A model generated the notes under the pieces. The model was given only the letters and a program-made list of their open reading frames with translations, made no database searches and was not told the DNA's origin. The translations under genes and the position numbers were made by a program. Positions 1 to 6,771 of a DNA stretch of 17,553 bases are shown piece by piece (within the stretch, counting starts at the first letter, position 1; every line of letters begins with the position of its first letter). Origin of the DNA: an uncultured Actinoplanes sp. (lineage in GTDB: Bacteria > Actinomycetota > Actinomycetes > Mycobacteriales > Micromonosporaceae); assembly GCF_934643405.1 (NCBI RefSeq), contig NZ_CAKUCL010000149.1:1-17553 (forward strand), written 5' to 3'.

Positions 1-51
1 ACCCCGCCGTCGCCCACCCCGCCGTCGCCCACCCCGCCGTCGCCCACCCCG
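1..51. repeat. 15-bp tandem repeat, 3.4 copies
   Basis: The unit ACCCCGCCGTCGCCC occurs at 1-15, 16-30 and 31-45 without a mismatch, followed by a partial copy at 46-51. The array continues past the left edge, so its full size is unknown. The 15-bp unit keeps the reading frame and gives TPPSP in frame 1 or PAVAH in frame 3. Confidence 0.9.
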
Positions 52-99
52 AAGAAGCGCGGACACAGCCCCAGCACCCGCCCGTCCAGAAACAAGTAA
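1..99 (+). CDS. C-terminal end of an upstream Pro-rich protein (partial)
   Basis: Frame 1 is open from the window edge and stops at TAA 97-99, two bases before the GTG of the next gene. It reads as repeated TPPSP units and then a basic tail (KKRGHSPSTRPSRNK). The gene body lies outside the window, so no function can be given. The tight spacing would suit translational coupling to the deacetylase/glycosyltransferase. A competing reading exists: frame 3 is also open here (repeated PAVAH) and runs straight into the next gene, so that gene could start further upstream. Third-position GC does not separate the two frames. Confidence 0.4.
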   Translation, partial: TPPSPTPPSPTPPSPTPKKRGHSPSTRPSRNK

Positions 100-101
100 C
101 C

Positions 102-2618
102 GTGGGAAAACGCGTCCTACGGCGAGAACCGCGCGCGCACTGGGCCCTGCTCGCCCTCGCCCTGCTCGTCCTGCTCGCCGAACTGTGCCTCAACGGCTAC
201 GTCACCCACGCCGGAGCCGAAGGCCCGCAACCCCGCCCCGGCAACGACCAACCGGCGCCGGACGCGGTCACCGGCGGCGCGGCCGTCCAACGACTCGAAC
301 CCGACGGAACCGTCACCAGCCGGGCCCTGCCGCCCCGGACCATCGCGCTCACCTTCGACGACGGCCCCGACCCGCAGTGGACCCCGCGCATCCTCGACGT
401 CCTCGCCCGGCACCACGCGCACGCCACGTTCTTCCAGGTCGGCTCGCGCATCAACCGATACCCGGGCATCACCCGGCAGGTCCTCGCCGGCGGCCACGAG
501 ATCGGCTCGCACACCTTCACCCACGTCGACGCCGGCCACACCGCCACCTGGAAGCTCGACGCCGAGATCACCCTCACCGGCAACGCCCTCGCCGCCGCCA
601 CCGGAGCGCAACCGGCCCTGCTGCGCCTGCCCTACTCCGCCCGGCCGGACGCGCTCACCGCCGCCGACTACACGGCGTGGCGCCGCTCCGCACCCGGCTA
701 CCTGCTCGTCCTCACCGACCACGACACGCAGGACTGGCGCCGCCCCGGCGTCCCCGCCATCACCCGGGCCATCAAACCCGGCATCGTCATGCTCCACGAC
801 AGCGGCGGCGACCGGAGCCAGACCATCGCCGCCCTCGACCAGGCCATCCCCCGCCTGCAGGCGCAGGGCTACCGGTTCACCACCGTCTCCGAGGCGCTGC
901 GCATCCCGGCCCGGCCGGCCGCCGGCACCACCCAGCGATGGCGAGGCCACGCGCTGCGCACCGCCCAGACCACCGCGGCCTGGCTCGCACATGCCCTGAC
1001 CGTCCTCATGACGATCGCCGTCGCCGTCGGAGCGCTGCGCCTCGCCGTGCAACTGGTCACCGCGCGCCGCCACCACCGCCGCACCCGCGAACGCCACCGG
1101 CGGCCCCTGACCCACCTCGGACCGGTCAGCGTCATCGTCCCCGCCTACAACGAGGCCGCGAACATCGCCGCGACCGTCCGCTCACTGATCACCAACGACT
1201 ACCCGGGCATCGAGGTCATCGTCGTCGACGACGGCTCCACCGACGACACCGCCGGCATCGTGGAACGCCTCGCCCTGCCCGGGGTACGCGTCATCCGCCA
1301 ACCCAACGCCGGCAAACCCGCGGCCCTGAACACCGGCATCCGGCACGCCCGCGCCGACATCCTCGTCCTGGTCGACGGCGACACCGTGTTCGCCCCCGAC
1401 GCCGTCGGACGGCTCATCCAGCCCCTCGCCGACCCCCGCATCGGCGCCGTCTCCGGCAACACCAAGGTCGCCAACCGCACCGGCCTGCTCGGCCGATGGC
1501 AACACCTCGAATATGTCATCGGCTTCAACCTCGACCGCCGCATGTTCGAGATCGCCCGGTGCATGCCCACCGTCCCCGGTGCCATCGGCGCGTTCCGCCG
1601 CGCCGCCGTCCACGACGCCGGCGGCGTCTCCGCCGAGACCCTGGCCGAGGACACCGACTTCACCATGGCCGTCCTGCGCGCCGGCTGGCACGTCGTCTAC
1701 GAACCCGCCGCCATCGCCTGGACCGAGGTGCCCGCCACCCTGCGCCAGCTCTGGCGTCAGCGCTACCGCTGGTGCTACGGCACCATGCAGGCCATGTGGA
1801 AACACCGCGAGACGGTGTTCCAGCGCGGCGCGGCCGGCCACCTCGGCCGCCGCGGCATCGGCTACCTCCTGCTCTTCCAGGTCCTCCTCCCGCTCACCGC
1901 CCCGATGATCGACATCTACGGCGTGTACGGCCTCCTCTTCCAGCCGCCGCTGAAGGTCGCCGCCGTCTGGGCCGGCTTCACCGCCGCCCAGGCGGCCACC
2001 GCGGCCATCGCCCTGCGCCTGGACCGCGAGCCCTACGGCCCGCTCTGGACCTTGCCGCTCCAGCAGATCGTCTACCGCCAGCTCATGTACCTGGTCGTCA
2101 TCCAGTCCACCGTGATGGCCGTCCTCGGCGGCCGGCTCCGCTGGCACCGCATGATCCGCATCGGCGCCGCCAGCGCCCACGCCACCCCCGGGCCTGCCCC
2201 GGTCGCCGGCCCGGCCCCTGTCGCCGACCTGGCACCTGTCCTCGGTCCTCGACCTGTCGTCGGCCCGGCCCCTGTCGCCGGCCCGGCACCCGTGGCCGAC
2301 TCGGCACCCGTGGCCGGCCCGGCCCCTGTCCTCGGTCCTCGACCTGTCGTCGGCCCGGCCCCTGTCGTCGGCCCGGCCCCTGTCGTCGGCCCGGCCCCTG
2401 TCGCCGGCCCGGCCCCTGTCGCCGGCCTGGCACCCGTGGCCGGCCCGGCACCTGTCCTCGGTCCTCGACCTGTCCCCGGCGCTGGACCTGTCACCGGCCC
2501 TGGACCCGTCGCCGGAGCCGGGCTCTCCGCCGGCCCTGCGCCCTCCACCGGCCACACCCCGGCGCTGCCGCCGCACGACTACCGATCGGCGCCGCCACGC
2601 TCCGCGCACAACCAGTAA
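102..2618 (+). CDS. Bifunctional polysaccharide deacetylase / GT2 glycosyltransferase with hexapeptide-repeat tail
   Basis: An 838-residue membrane protein. A signal-anchor helix (about residues 14-32) precedes a NodB deacetylase domain: TFDDGP at 84-89, the metal-binding SHTFTH at 136-141, then RLPYS and VMLHDSGG. A middle membrane helix (about 290-320) leads to a GT2 domain with VIVPAYNE, VVDDGS, the DxD-type VDGD at 424-427, EDTD at 516-519 and QRYRW at 553-557. About four further membrane helices follow (about 580-680). The GT2/QxxRW layout is that of processive synthases such as hyaluronan or poly-GlcNAc synthases. Inference: it polymerises an amino-sugar glycan and N-deacetylates it outside the membrane, like a fused IcaA/IcaB. 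Residues 697-816 are degenerate GPAPVA hexapeptides. The GTG start sits just before the anchor helix, but no strong Shine-Dalgarno is visible, so coupling to the upstream frame or an earlier start is possible. Confidence 0.9.
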   Translation: MGKRVLRREPRAHWALLALALLVLLAELCLNGYVTHAGAEGPQPRPGNDQPAPDAVTGGAAVQRLEPDGTVTSRALPPRTIALTFDDGPDPQWTPRILDVLARHHAHATFFQVGSRINRYPGITRQVLAGGHEIGSHTFTHVDAGHTATWKLDAEITLTGNALAAATGAQPALLRLPYSARPDALTAADYTAWRRSAPGYLLVLTDHDTQDWRRPGVPAITRAIKPGIVMLHDSGGDRSQTIAALDQAIPRLQAQGYRFTTVSEALRIPARPAAGTTQRWRGHALRTAQTTAAWLAHALTVLMTIAVAVGALRLAVQLVTARRHHRRTRERHRRPLTHLGPVSVIVPAYNEAANIAATVRSLITNDYPGIEVIVVDDGSTDDTAGIVERLALPGVRVIRQPNAGKPAALNTGIRHARADILVLVDGDTVFAPDAVGRLIQPLADPRIGAVSGNTKVANRTGLLGRWQHLEYVIGFNLDRRMFEIARCMPTVPGAIGAFRRAAVHDAGGVSAETLAEDTDFTMAVLRAGWHVVYEPAAIAWTEVPATLRQLWRQRYRWCYGTMQAMWKHRETVFQRGAAGHLGRRGIGYLLLFQVLLPLTAPMIDIYGVYGLLFQPPLKVAAVWAGFTAAQAATAAIALRLDREPYGPLWTLPLQQIVYRQLMYLVVIQSTVMAVLGGRLRWHRMIRIGAASAHATPGPAPVAGPAPVADLAPVLGPRPVVGPAPVAGPAPVADSAPVAGPAPVLGPRPVVGPAPVVGPAPVVGPAPVAGPAPVAGLAPVAGPAPVLGPRPVPGAGPVTGPGPVAGAGLSAGPAPSTGHTPALPPHDYRSAPPRSAHNQ
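2190..2549 (+). repeat. 18-bp in-frame repeat array (about 20 GPAPVA-like units)
   Basis: Twenty consecutive 18-bp units encode GPAPVA and variants (GPAPVV, GPRPVV, DLAPVL, GPAPVL, GAGPVT). The last few are strongly diverged. A block reading APVL-GPRPV recurs three times, in units starting at 2226, 2316 and 2442, with near-identical DNA. This indicates duplication of multi-unit blocks as well as single units. The array encodes the Pro/Ala-rich C-terminal tail of the deacetylase/glycosyltransferase. Confidence 0.9.
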
Positions 2619-2653
2619 GGCCCCGGCACCAAGCGTGACGAAGTGACGCGACC

Positions 2654-2675
2654 GTCCGACACCGGACCGTCGGAC
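2654..2675. terminator. Possible shared hairpin between convergent genes
   Basis: GTCCGAC (2654-2660) and GTCGGAC (2669-2675) form a perfect 7-bp stem with an 8-nt loop. It lies 36 bases after the deacetylase/glycosyltransferase stop and about 65 bases after the stop of the convergent minus-strand gene. There is no T-tract on either side. A terminator role is inferred only from position. Confidence 0.35.
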
Positions 2676-2740
2676 CGTGACCCAGCGCGAGCCGCCCGCC
2701 GCTCACTCCCGCCGGGCGCCCACCGAGCCGCGGGCACACC

Positions 2741-3485
2741 TCACCACTTCGGGCCGACGAACTGGTCCAGACGAGCCACCGTCTCCCGTCGCGCGACGGA
2801 CAAGGTATTGGGCCGGGCCATGCGCCAGGCGATGCCTAGCTGGTCGAGCGCGCCGCGGCAGAAATTCATGATCTCGGCGGATTCGTTGACGAACGTATAG
2901 CGCACGTAGGGATAAACCTTCCCCTTCCGCATGACGCGATGGACGAAACGGCTGCCGTCGGAATGGAGAAGGCCGCGCAGGAAACGTTTGGGCTCCTCGC
3001 CCACCACGTTTTTTTGCCACTCCACTAATTCGATCTTCCGCAAATGCTGGCGCCAGTGCCGTGCTGCGGAAAAGGCAGGGCCGGTGCATCCCAGGCGACC
3101 GCACGCTTACGCAGCCGGGCCGTTCCTGAAAACCGACCGTCCGGGCGCCGGTTGCTTCCATCGCGTAGGTCACCTCGTGCATGAGCCCCGGGTAGCGCTG
3201 ATCGCACGCGATCGTCAGCAGCGGAACCCGTCCGGTCATGAGCAGATGGCCGTCTCCGAGGTATTGCCCGAGCAGGTATGCGTAGGACGTCGGATCGTCG
3301 ATCCGGCGGGGCGGCCGATCGCAGAGCGGGCACCGCTTGTCGATCTTGTAAGTCTGGGGGCGGCGACTGTAGAGCCAGCATCCGACGGTATTGCGCGACA
3401 GACTAAGACCGCGGTGGATCTCGGCGAAAGGCACGCCGGCGGCGTGCAATCGCCATGCTTCCTCGCGCAGATGGGGTGGATGCAC
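2741..3485 (-). pseudogene. HTH / LAGLIDADG-like protein, broken by two frameshifts
   Basis: Read on the minus strand, the first frame has a helix-turn-helix (REEAWRLHAAGVPFAEI...LSRNTVGCWL), a CPLC knuckle, and a LAGLIDADG-like motif (YLLGQYLGDGHL, about 3242-3280). It continues to RPCLF, then coding shifts frame to PQHGTG and again to LRKIELVEWQ. The last frame holds a second LAGLIDADG-like motif (FLRGLLHSDGSRF, about 2946-2983) and the terminal SVARRETVARLDQFVGPKW before TGA at 2741-2743. Adding one base near 3069 and one near 3053 restores CLFPQHGTGRQHLRKIEL. From memory, this matches a widespread actinobacterial family usually annotated only as helix-turn-helix protein. The likely start is GTG at 3485; the longer reading runs into the tRNA and is probably not real. 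Two homopolymer sequencing errors are the alternative to a true pseudogene. Confidence 0.8.
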
Positions 3486-3520
3486 CCCGGAATCATCCGG
3501 GAAGGGTACGACAGTTTTTG

Positions 3521-3594
3521 TGCCCCCGGTGGGATTCGAACCCACACTGTATGGTGTTTGAGACCATCTTCTCTGCCGGTTGGAATACAGGGGC
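3521..3594 (-). tRNA. tRNA-Leu(CAA)-like, short variable loop
   Basis: The minus strand folds as a cloverleaf. The acceptor GCCCCTG pairs with CGGGGGC (one G-U pair) and the discriminator is A. The D stem is short (TTC/GAA) with GG in its loop. The anticodon stem ATGGT/ACCAT encloses CTCAAAC, giving anticodon CAA with T33 and A37. The variable loop ACAGT has only 5 nt, and the T stem GTGGG/CCCAC encloses TTCGAAT. CCA is not encoded (A73 is followed by CAA). Bacterial leucine tRNAs normally carry a long variable arm, so the Leu label comes from the anticodon alone. A TAGTCT hexamer at 3614-3619 on the same strand is a possible -10, but no clear -35 is seen. The broken HTH/LAGLIDADG gene begins about 36 bases downstream. 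Confidence 0.8.
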
Positions 3595-3668
3595 CGACAT
3601 GCAGCGTCCTGCCAGACTAGGTCACGCCAGGACGAGCTTCCGACAGCCTACCTACTAGGCTTGGGGCG

Positions 3669-3694
3669 GCGACACCCACATACCGGGGTGTCGC
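3669..3694 (+). promoter_or_regulatory. Hairpin in the leader of the ANTAR regulator gene
   Basis: GCGACACCC (3669-3677) and GGGTGTCGC (3686-3694) make a perfect 9-bp stem with the 8-nt loop ACATACCG. It ends 30 bases before the GTG of the response regulator. No T-tract follows. It may be a leader structure or a processing/termination element. The loop does not match the six-base ANTAR target loop (A1, G4). Confidence 0.45.
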
Positions 3695-3724
3695 GACTTC
3701 CGGAGCGTTGGGGGTAGGGGTTCC

Positions 3725-4348
3725 GTGGCCGACACGCAGGCTGGTGCCGAGCGCAAGCGGGTTCTCATCGCCGAGGACGAGGCCCTGATCCGGCTCGACC
3801 TGGCCGAGATGCTCGTCGAGGAGGGCTACGACGTCGTCGGTGAGGCCGGTGACGGTGAGACCGCCGTGCGCCTGGCCGAGGAGCTGCGCCCCGACCTGGT
3901 CATTCTCGACATCAAGATGCCGATCATGGATGGGCTGGCGGCGGCCGAGCGGATCGCGGGCGGGCGGATCGCGCCGGTGGTGATCCTGACGGCGTTCAGC
4001 CAGCGTGATCTGGTGGAGCGGGCGCGGGCGGCGGGCGCCATGGCGTACCTGGTGAAGCCGTTCCAGAAGTCGGACCTGGTGCCGGCGATCGAGATCGCGT
4101 TGTCCCGGTATTCGGAGATCGCCGCGCTGGAGTCCGAGGTGGCGGGGCTGACCGACCGGCTGGAGACGCGGAAGTCGGTGGAGCGCGCCAAGGGCGAGCT
4201 GATGACGAAGTACCAGATGACCGAGCCGCAGGCGTTCAAGTGGATTCAGCGTACGGCGATGGACCACCGGATGACGATGCGTGAGGTGGCGGATCGGATC
4301 CTGGCGGAGGGCCAGGAGGCCGGGGGCGCACAGCCCGCCACCAGTTGA
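3725..4348 (+). CDS. pdtaR: PdtaR-type REC-ANTAR response regulator
   Basis: A 207-residue two-domain regulator. The receiver domain (about residues 10-125) has the acidic pocket E17/D18, the phospho-acceptor D62 in LVILDIKMP, T89 and K111 in YLVKPF. The C-terminal ANTAR domain (about 137-193) carries the typical ERAKGELM and A-x-x-x-I-Q core. ANTAR domains bind paired RNA hairpins and prevent transcription termination; the Mycobacterium orthologue PdtaR (Rv1626) is phosphorylated by the kinase PdtaS. No kinase gene is in this window, which is common because pdtaS is usually unlinked. GTG 3725 is chosen because it follows a G-rich stretch (GGGGTAGGGG) and places the receiver domain normally. 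It lies just upstream of the liv operon on the same strand, about 210 bases away. Confidence 0.92.
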   Translation: MADTQAGAERKRVLIAEDEALIRLDLAEMLVEEGYDVVGEAGDGETAVRLAEELRPDLVILDIKMPIMDGLAAAERIAGGRIAPVVILTAFSQRDLVERARAAGAMAYLVKPFQKSDLVPAIEIALSRYSEIAALESEVAGLTDRLETRKSVERAKGELMTKYQMTEPQAFKWIQRTAMDHRMTMREVADRILAEGQEAGGAQPATS

Positions 4349-4431
4349 TCTTCAGCGGCGCGCCGGTGTAACACCTTCTCTGGTTGAAGCGTCACCGGAC
4401 GTAACGGTTCGGTGAAAGCCCGATCGAACTC

Positions 4432-4461
4432 TTACCGCAGCCAACCAACCTGGGATAGCGT
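4432..4461 (+). promoter_or_regulatory. Candidate promoter for the amino-acid uptake operon
   Basis: TTACCG (4432-4437) and TAGCGT (4456-4461) are separated by 18 bases and resemble an actinobacterial housekeeping promoter (-10 of the form TAnnnT). Transcription from here would give a leader of roughly 90 nt before livK. The -35 is weak, so this is a candidate only. Confidence 0.35.
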
Positions 4462-4540
4462 CCCGGCCCATGACGGGCTCGGCGTCGTCGAGGGGCATGC
4501 AAGTGCCAATCGGCCTCGGGTGGCTCGGTGGGTTCGGTAT

Positions 4541-4550
4541 GGAGGAGGGG
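4541..4550 (+). promoter_or_regulatory. Strong ribosome binding site fixing the livK TTG start
   Basis: GGAGGAGGGG lies 8 bases before TTG 4559-4561. It decides the start: the longer open frame from 4412 has no such site and would bury the lipoprotein signal peptide behind about 49 extra residues. Confidence 0.8.
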
Positions 4551-4558
4551 TTCCAACC

Positions 4559-5716
4559 TTGAGGCAGGTTCTCGCACGAGCCATCGGCGGAGTGGCCATG
4601 GTCGGCCTTCTCGTGGGTGCGGCCGCTTGCGCCAAAGATGACGACGGAGGCGGTTCGTCGAGCGGCTCGAACTGCAACAGCAAGCTGGCTTTCTTCGGCG
4701 CTCTCACCGGCGGTAACGCTCAGCTGGGCATCAACATCCGTGACGGCGCGAAGCTCGCGGTTGACCAATACAACAAGGCCAACGCCGACTGCAAGGTCTC
4801 GTTGGTGGAGAAGGACTCGGCGGGTGACCCGGCGCAGGCTTCGGGTCTTGCCACGTCGATCGTTCAGGATTCGTCGATCCTGGGTGTTGTCGGCCCGGCG
4901 TTCTCCGGTGAGTCGAAGGTGGCGAACCCGATCCTGAGCAAGGAGGGCGTCGTCATCATCACCCCGTCGGCGACCAACCCGGCGCTGGCGGCTCAGGGTG
5001 ACAAGACGTTCCACCGCGGTCTGGGTAACGACGCGTCGCAGGGTCCCGGTCTGGCGCTGTACATGAAGGACGTCATGAAGGTGCAGAAGACCTTCGTGGT
5101 GGACGACGCCTCGGAGTACGGCAAGGGCCTGGCCGACCAGGTGAAGAAGACGCTGGGTTCGGGTGTCGTCTCGAGCGCGGTGGTGAAGGAGCAGCAGACC
5201 GACTTCGGCGCGCTGGTGCAGCAGATCCAGAGCTCGGGTGCTGACTCGATCTTCTGGGGCGGTTACTACCGTGAGGCGGCGCCGTTCGTGAAGCAGTACC
5301 GGGATGCCGGTGGCAAGGCGAAGTTCGTCGCCGGTGACGGTGTGAAGGACCAGGCGTTCGTCGACGGTGCGGGCGCTGCCAACGCCGAGGGCGCGATTCT
5401 GACCTGCCCGTGTGTTCCGCCGGAGAAGGCGGGCGGCGCGTTCGTGAACGACTACAAGACGGCTACCGGTCGTGACCCGGGTACGTACAGCGCTGAGGCG
5501 TTCGACGCGGCGAACATCATGCTGGCCGGTATCAAGGCGGGTAACACCACGCGGGACAAGCTGGAGACGTTCGTCGACGGCTACACCGGTCAGGGTGTGA
5601 CGACGAAGTTCAAGTTCCAGGAGAACGGCGAGATCGACCCGGCTTCGGTGGCGATCTGGGCGTACACGGTCAAGGGCGGCAAGATCGTGGCGCTCGAGCC
5701 GACGCCGAAGGGCTGA
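4559..5716 (+). CDS. livK: Branched-chain amino-acid ABC transporter, substrate-binding lipoprotein
   Basis: A 385-residue extracellular binding lipoprotein. A short basic start and a hydrophobic stretch lead to the lipobox GAAAC, giving lipidated Cys24, then a Ser/Gly/Asp-rich linker. The mature part is a Leu/Ile/Val-binding type I periplasmic fold: FFGALTGGNAQLG near the start, VGPAFSGES and ITPSATNP in the first lobe, and DDASEYGKGLA in the second. It should capture branched-chain amino acids and deliver them to LivHM. The start is TTG 4559, set by the strong RBS. The gene is first in the operon and is separated from livH by a stable hairpin, which fits the need for more binding protein than permease. 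The exact ligand (Leu/Ile/Val or another amino acid or amide) cannot be read from sequence. Confidence 0.93.
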   Translation: MRQVLARAIGGVAMVGLLVGAAACAKDDDGGGSSSGSNCNSKLAFFGALTGGNAQLGINIRDGAKLAVDQYNKANADCKVSLVEKDSAGDPAQASGLATSIVQDSSILGVVGPAFSGESKVANPILSKEGVVIITPSATNPALAAQGDKTFHRGLGNDASQGPGLALYMKDVMKVQKTFVVDDASEYGKGLADQVKKTLGSGVVSSAVVKEQQTDFGALVQQIQSSGADSIFWGGYYREAAPFVKQYRDAGGKAKFVAGDGVKDQAFVDGAGAANAEGAILTCPCVPPEKAGGAFVNDYKTATGRDPGTYSAEAFDAANIMLAGIKAGNTTRDKLETFVDGYTGQGVTTKFKFQENGEIDPASVAIWAYTVKGGKIVALEPTPKG

Positions 5717-5755
5717 TCCTCCTGGTCGTTGACTTCGAGTTTGCTTCGCTGCGAT

Positions 5756-5790
5756 ACGTGCGGTCGGGACGTCTGATCCCGACCGCACGT
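5756..5790 (+). terminator. 14-bp hairpin between livK and livH (attenuator / mRNA stabiliser)
   Basis: A perfect 14-bp stem (5756-5769 with 5777-5790) closes the loop CGTCTGA. It lies 39 bases after the livK stop and 30 bases before the livH start. There is no U-tract. Such hairpins after binding-protein genes commonly cause partial termination or protect the upstream mRNA 3' end, which keeps the binding protein in excess over the permease. That role is inferred here. Confidence 0.8.
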
Positions 5791-5820
5791 CCTGTATGAC
5801 TTTCCTGCGCTGGAGTCGCG

Positions 5821-6771
5821 TTGAACTTTGAATTCTTGGGCGACAATTTCGTGTCGCTCACGGTTACCGGGTTGACCCAGGGCGCGATCTATGCCCTGGT
5901 CGCGCTCGGTTATACGTTGGTCTATGGCGTGTTGCGCCTGATCAACTTCGCTCACTCCGAAGTCTTCATGATCGGAACGTTCGTCACGACGATTGTGTGG
6001 GCGGGTCTGGGTTTCGGTGTGGGTGCCGCGGCGCCGGGCACGTTCGGGGTGCTGGGCCTGATCGCGTTGGCGGTGGTGGCGGCGGGCGCGGCGTCCGGTG
6101 CCACGGCGCTGGTGGTCGAGCGGGCGGCGTACCGGCCGTTGCGCCGGCGTAACGCGCCGAGTCTGATCTTCCTGATCAGCGCGATCGGCGCGTCGGTGGC
6201 GCTGTTCGAGGCGGTCGGGGCGATCACGAACCGGCAGCCGCGGGGTATGCCGACTCTGGTGGAGCCGAAGGTTCAGTTCTCCTTCCTGGGGGCGAATGTC
6301 ACGAACCTTCAGCTGGGCATCATCCTCAGTGCGCTGGCGATGCTGGCGGGGCTGGACATCTTCATCAACCGCACGCGGCTCGGCCGGGGTGTGCGGGCGG
6401 TCGCGCAGAATCCGGATGTGGCGGCGTTGATGGGGGTCAACAAGGACCGCGTCATCATGCTGATTTTCGTGCTCGGTGGCGCGATGGCGGGCGCGGCGTC
6501 GGTTCTTTATGACATCAAGGTCGGTCTGACGACGTATTCGGTCGGCTTCCTGATCGGTATCAAGGCTTTCACGGCGGCCGTGCTGGGCGGTATCGGCAAT
6601 TTGCGCGGCGCGTTGCTGGGTGGCTTGTTGCTGGGCGTGGTCGAGAACTACGGCGCCGGTGTGTTCGGCAACGAGTGGATGGATGTGGTCGCGTTCATCA
6701 TGCTCGTGGTCGTTCTGCTGTTCCGGCCGACTGGCCTGCTGGGTGAGTCCCTGGGGAGGGCGCGAGCATGA
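5821..6771 (+). CDS. livH: Branched-chain amino-acid ABC transporter permease LivH
   Basis: A 316-residue integral membrane protein of the LivH family with about eight predicted helices. The N-terminal GLTQGAIYALVALGYTLVYG and LINFAHSEVFMIG are hallmark LivH motifs. The cytoplasmic coupling loop RAVAQNPDVAALMGVN contacts the ATPases. The C-terminal half has GIKAFTAAVLGGIGNLRGA and ends with FRPTGLLG. It forms the channel with LivM. The start is TTG 5821, preceded by CTGGAG at 5810-5815 with 5-base spacing. The stop overlaps the livM start by four bases (ATGA), so the two are translationally coupled. Confidence 0.93.
   Translation: MNFEFLGDNFVSLTVTGLTQGAIYALVALGYTLVYGVLRLINFAHSEVFMIGTFVTTIVWAGLGFGVGAAAPGTFGVLGLIALAVVAAGAASGATALVVERAAYRPLRRRNAPSLIFLISAIGASVALFEAVGAITNRQPRGMPTLVEPKVQFSFLGANVTNLQLGIILSALAMLAGLDIFINRTRLGRGVRAVAQNPDVAALMGVNKDRVIMLIFVLGGAMAGAASVLYDIKVGLTTYSVGFLIGIKAFTAAVLGGIGNLRGALLGGLLLGVVENYGAGVFGNEWMDVVAFIMLVVVLLFRPTGLLGESLGRARA

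Noticed and set aside
117..1115. Long minus-strand frame opposite the deacetylase domain
   Set aside because: It is a high-GC shadow of a clear gene, with low-complexity Gly/Ala/Arg composition and no domain.
2703..3545. 280-residue uninterrupted reading of the HTH/LAGLIDADG gene
   Set aside because: The part after RPCLF is out of frame with the conserved C-terminus, and the first residues lie inside the tRNA.
2931..3620. 229-residue plus-strand frame over the tRNA and the broken gene
   Set aside because: It runs across the tRNA and opposite conserved coding sequence, and the protein has no recognisable domain.
4470..4558. ANTAR target hairpins in the livK leader
   Set aside because: Only 4-bp stems were seen (loops ATGAC and TGCAAG), and neither loop has the A1/G4 hexaloop pattern.
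4352..5788. 478-residue minus-strand frame opposite livK
   Set aside because: It lies fully antisense to a well-supported gene, is Arg/Leu rich and has no recognisable motif.
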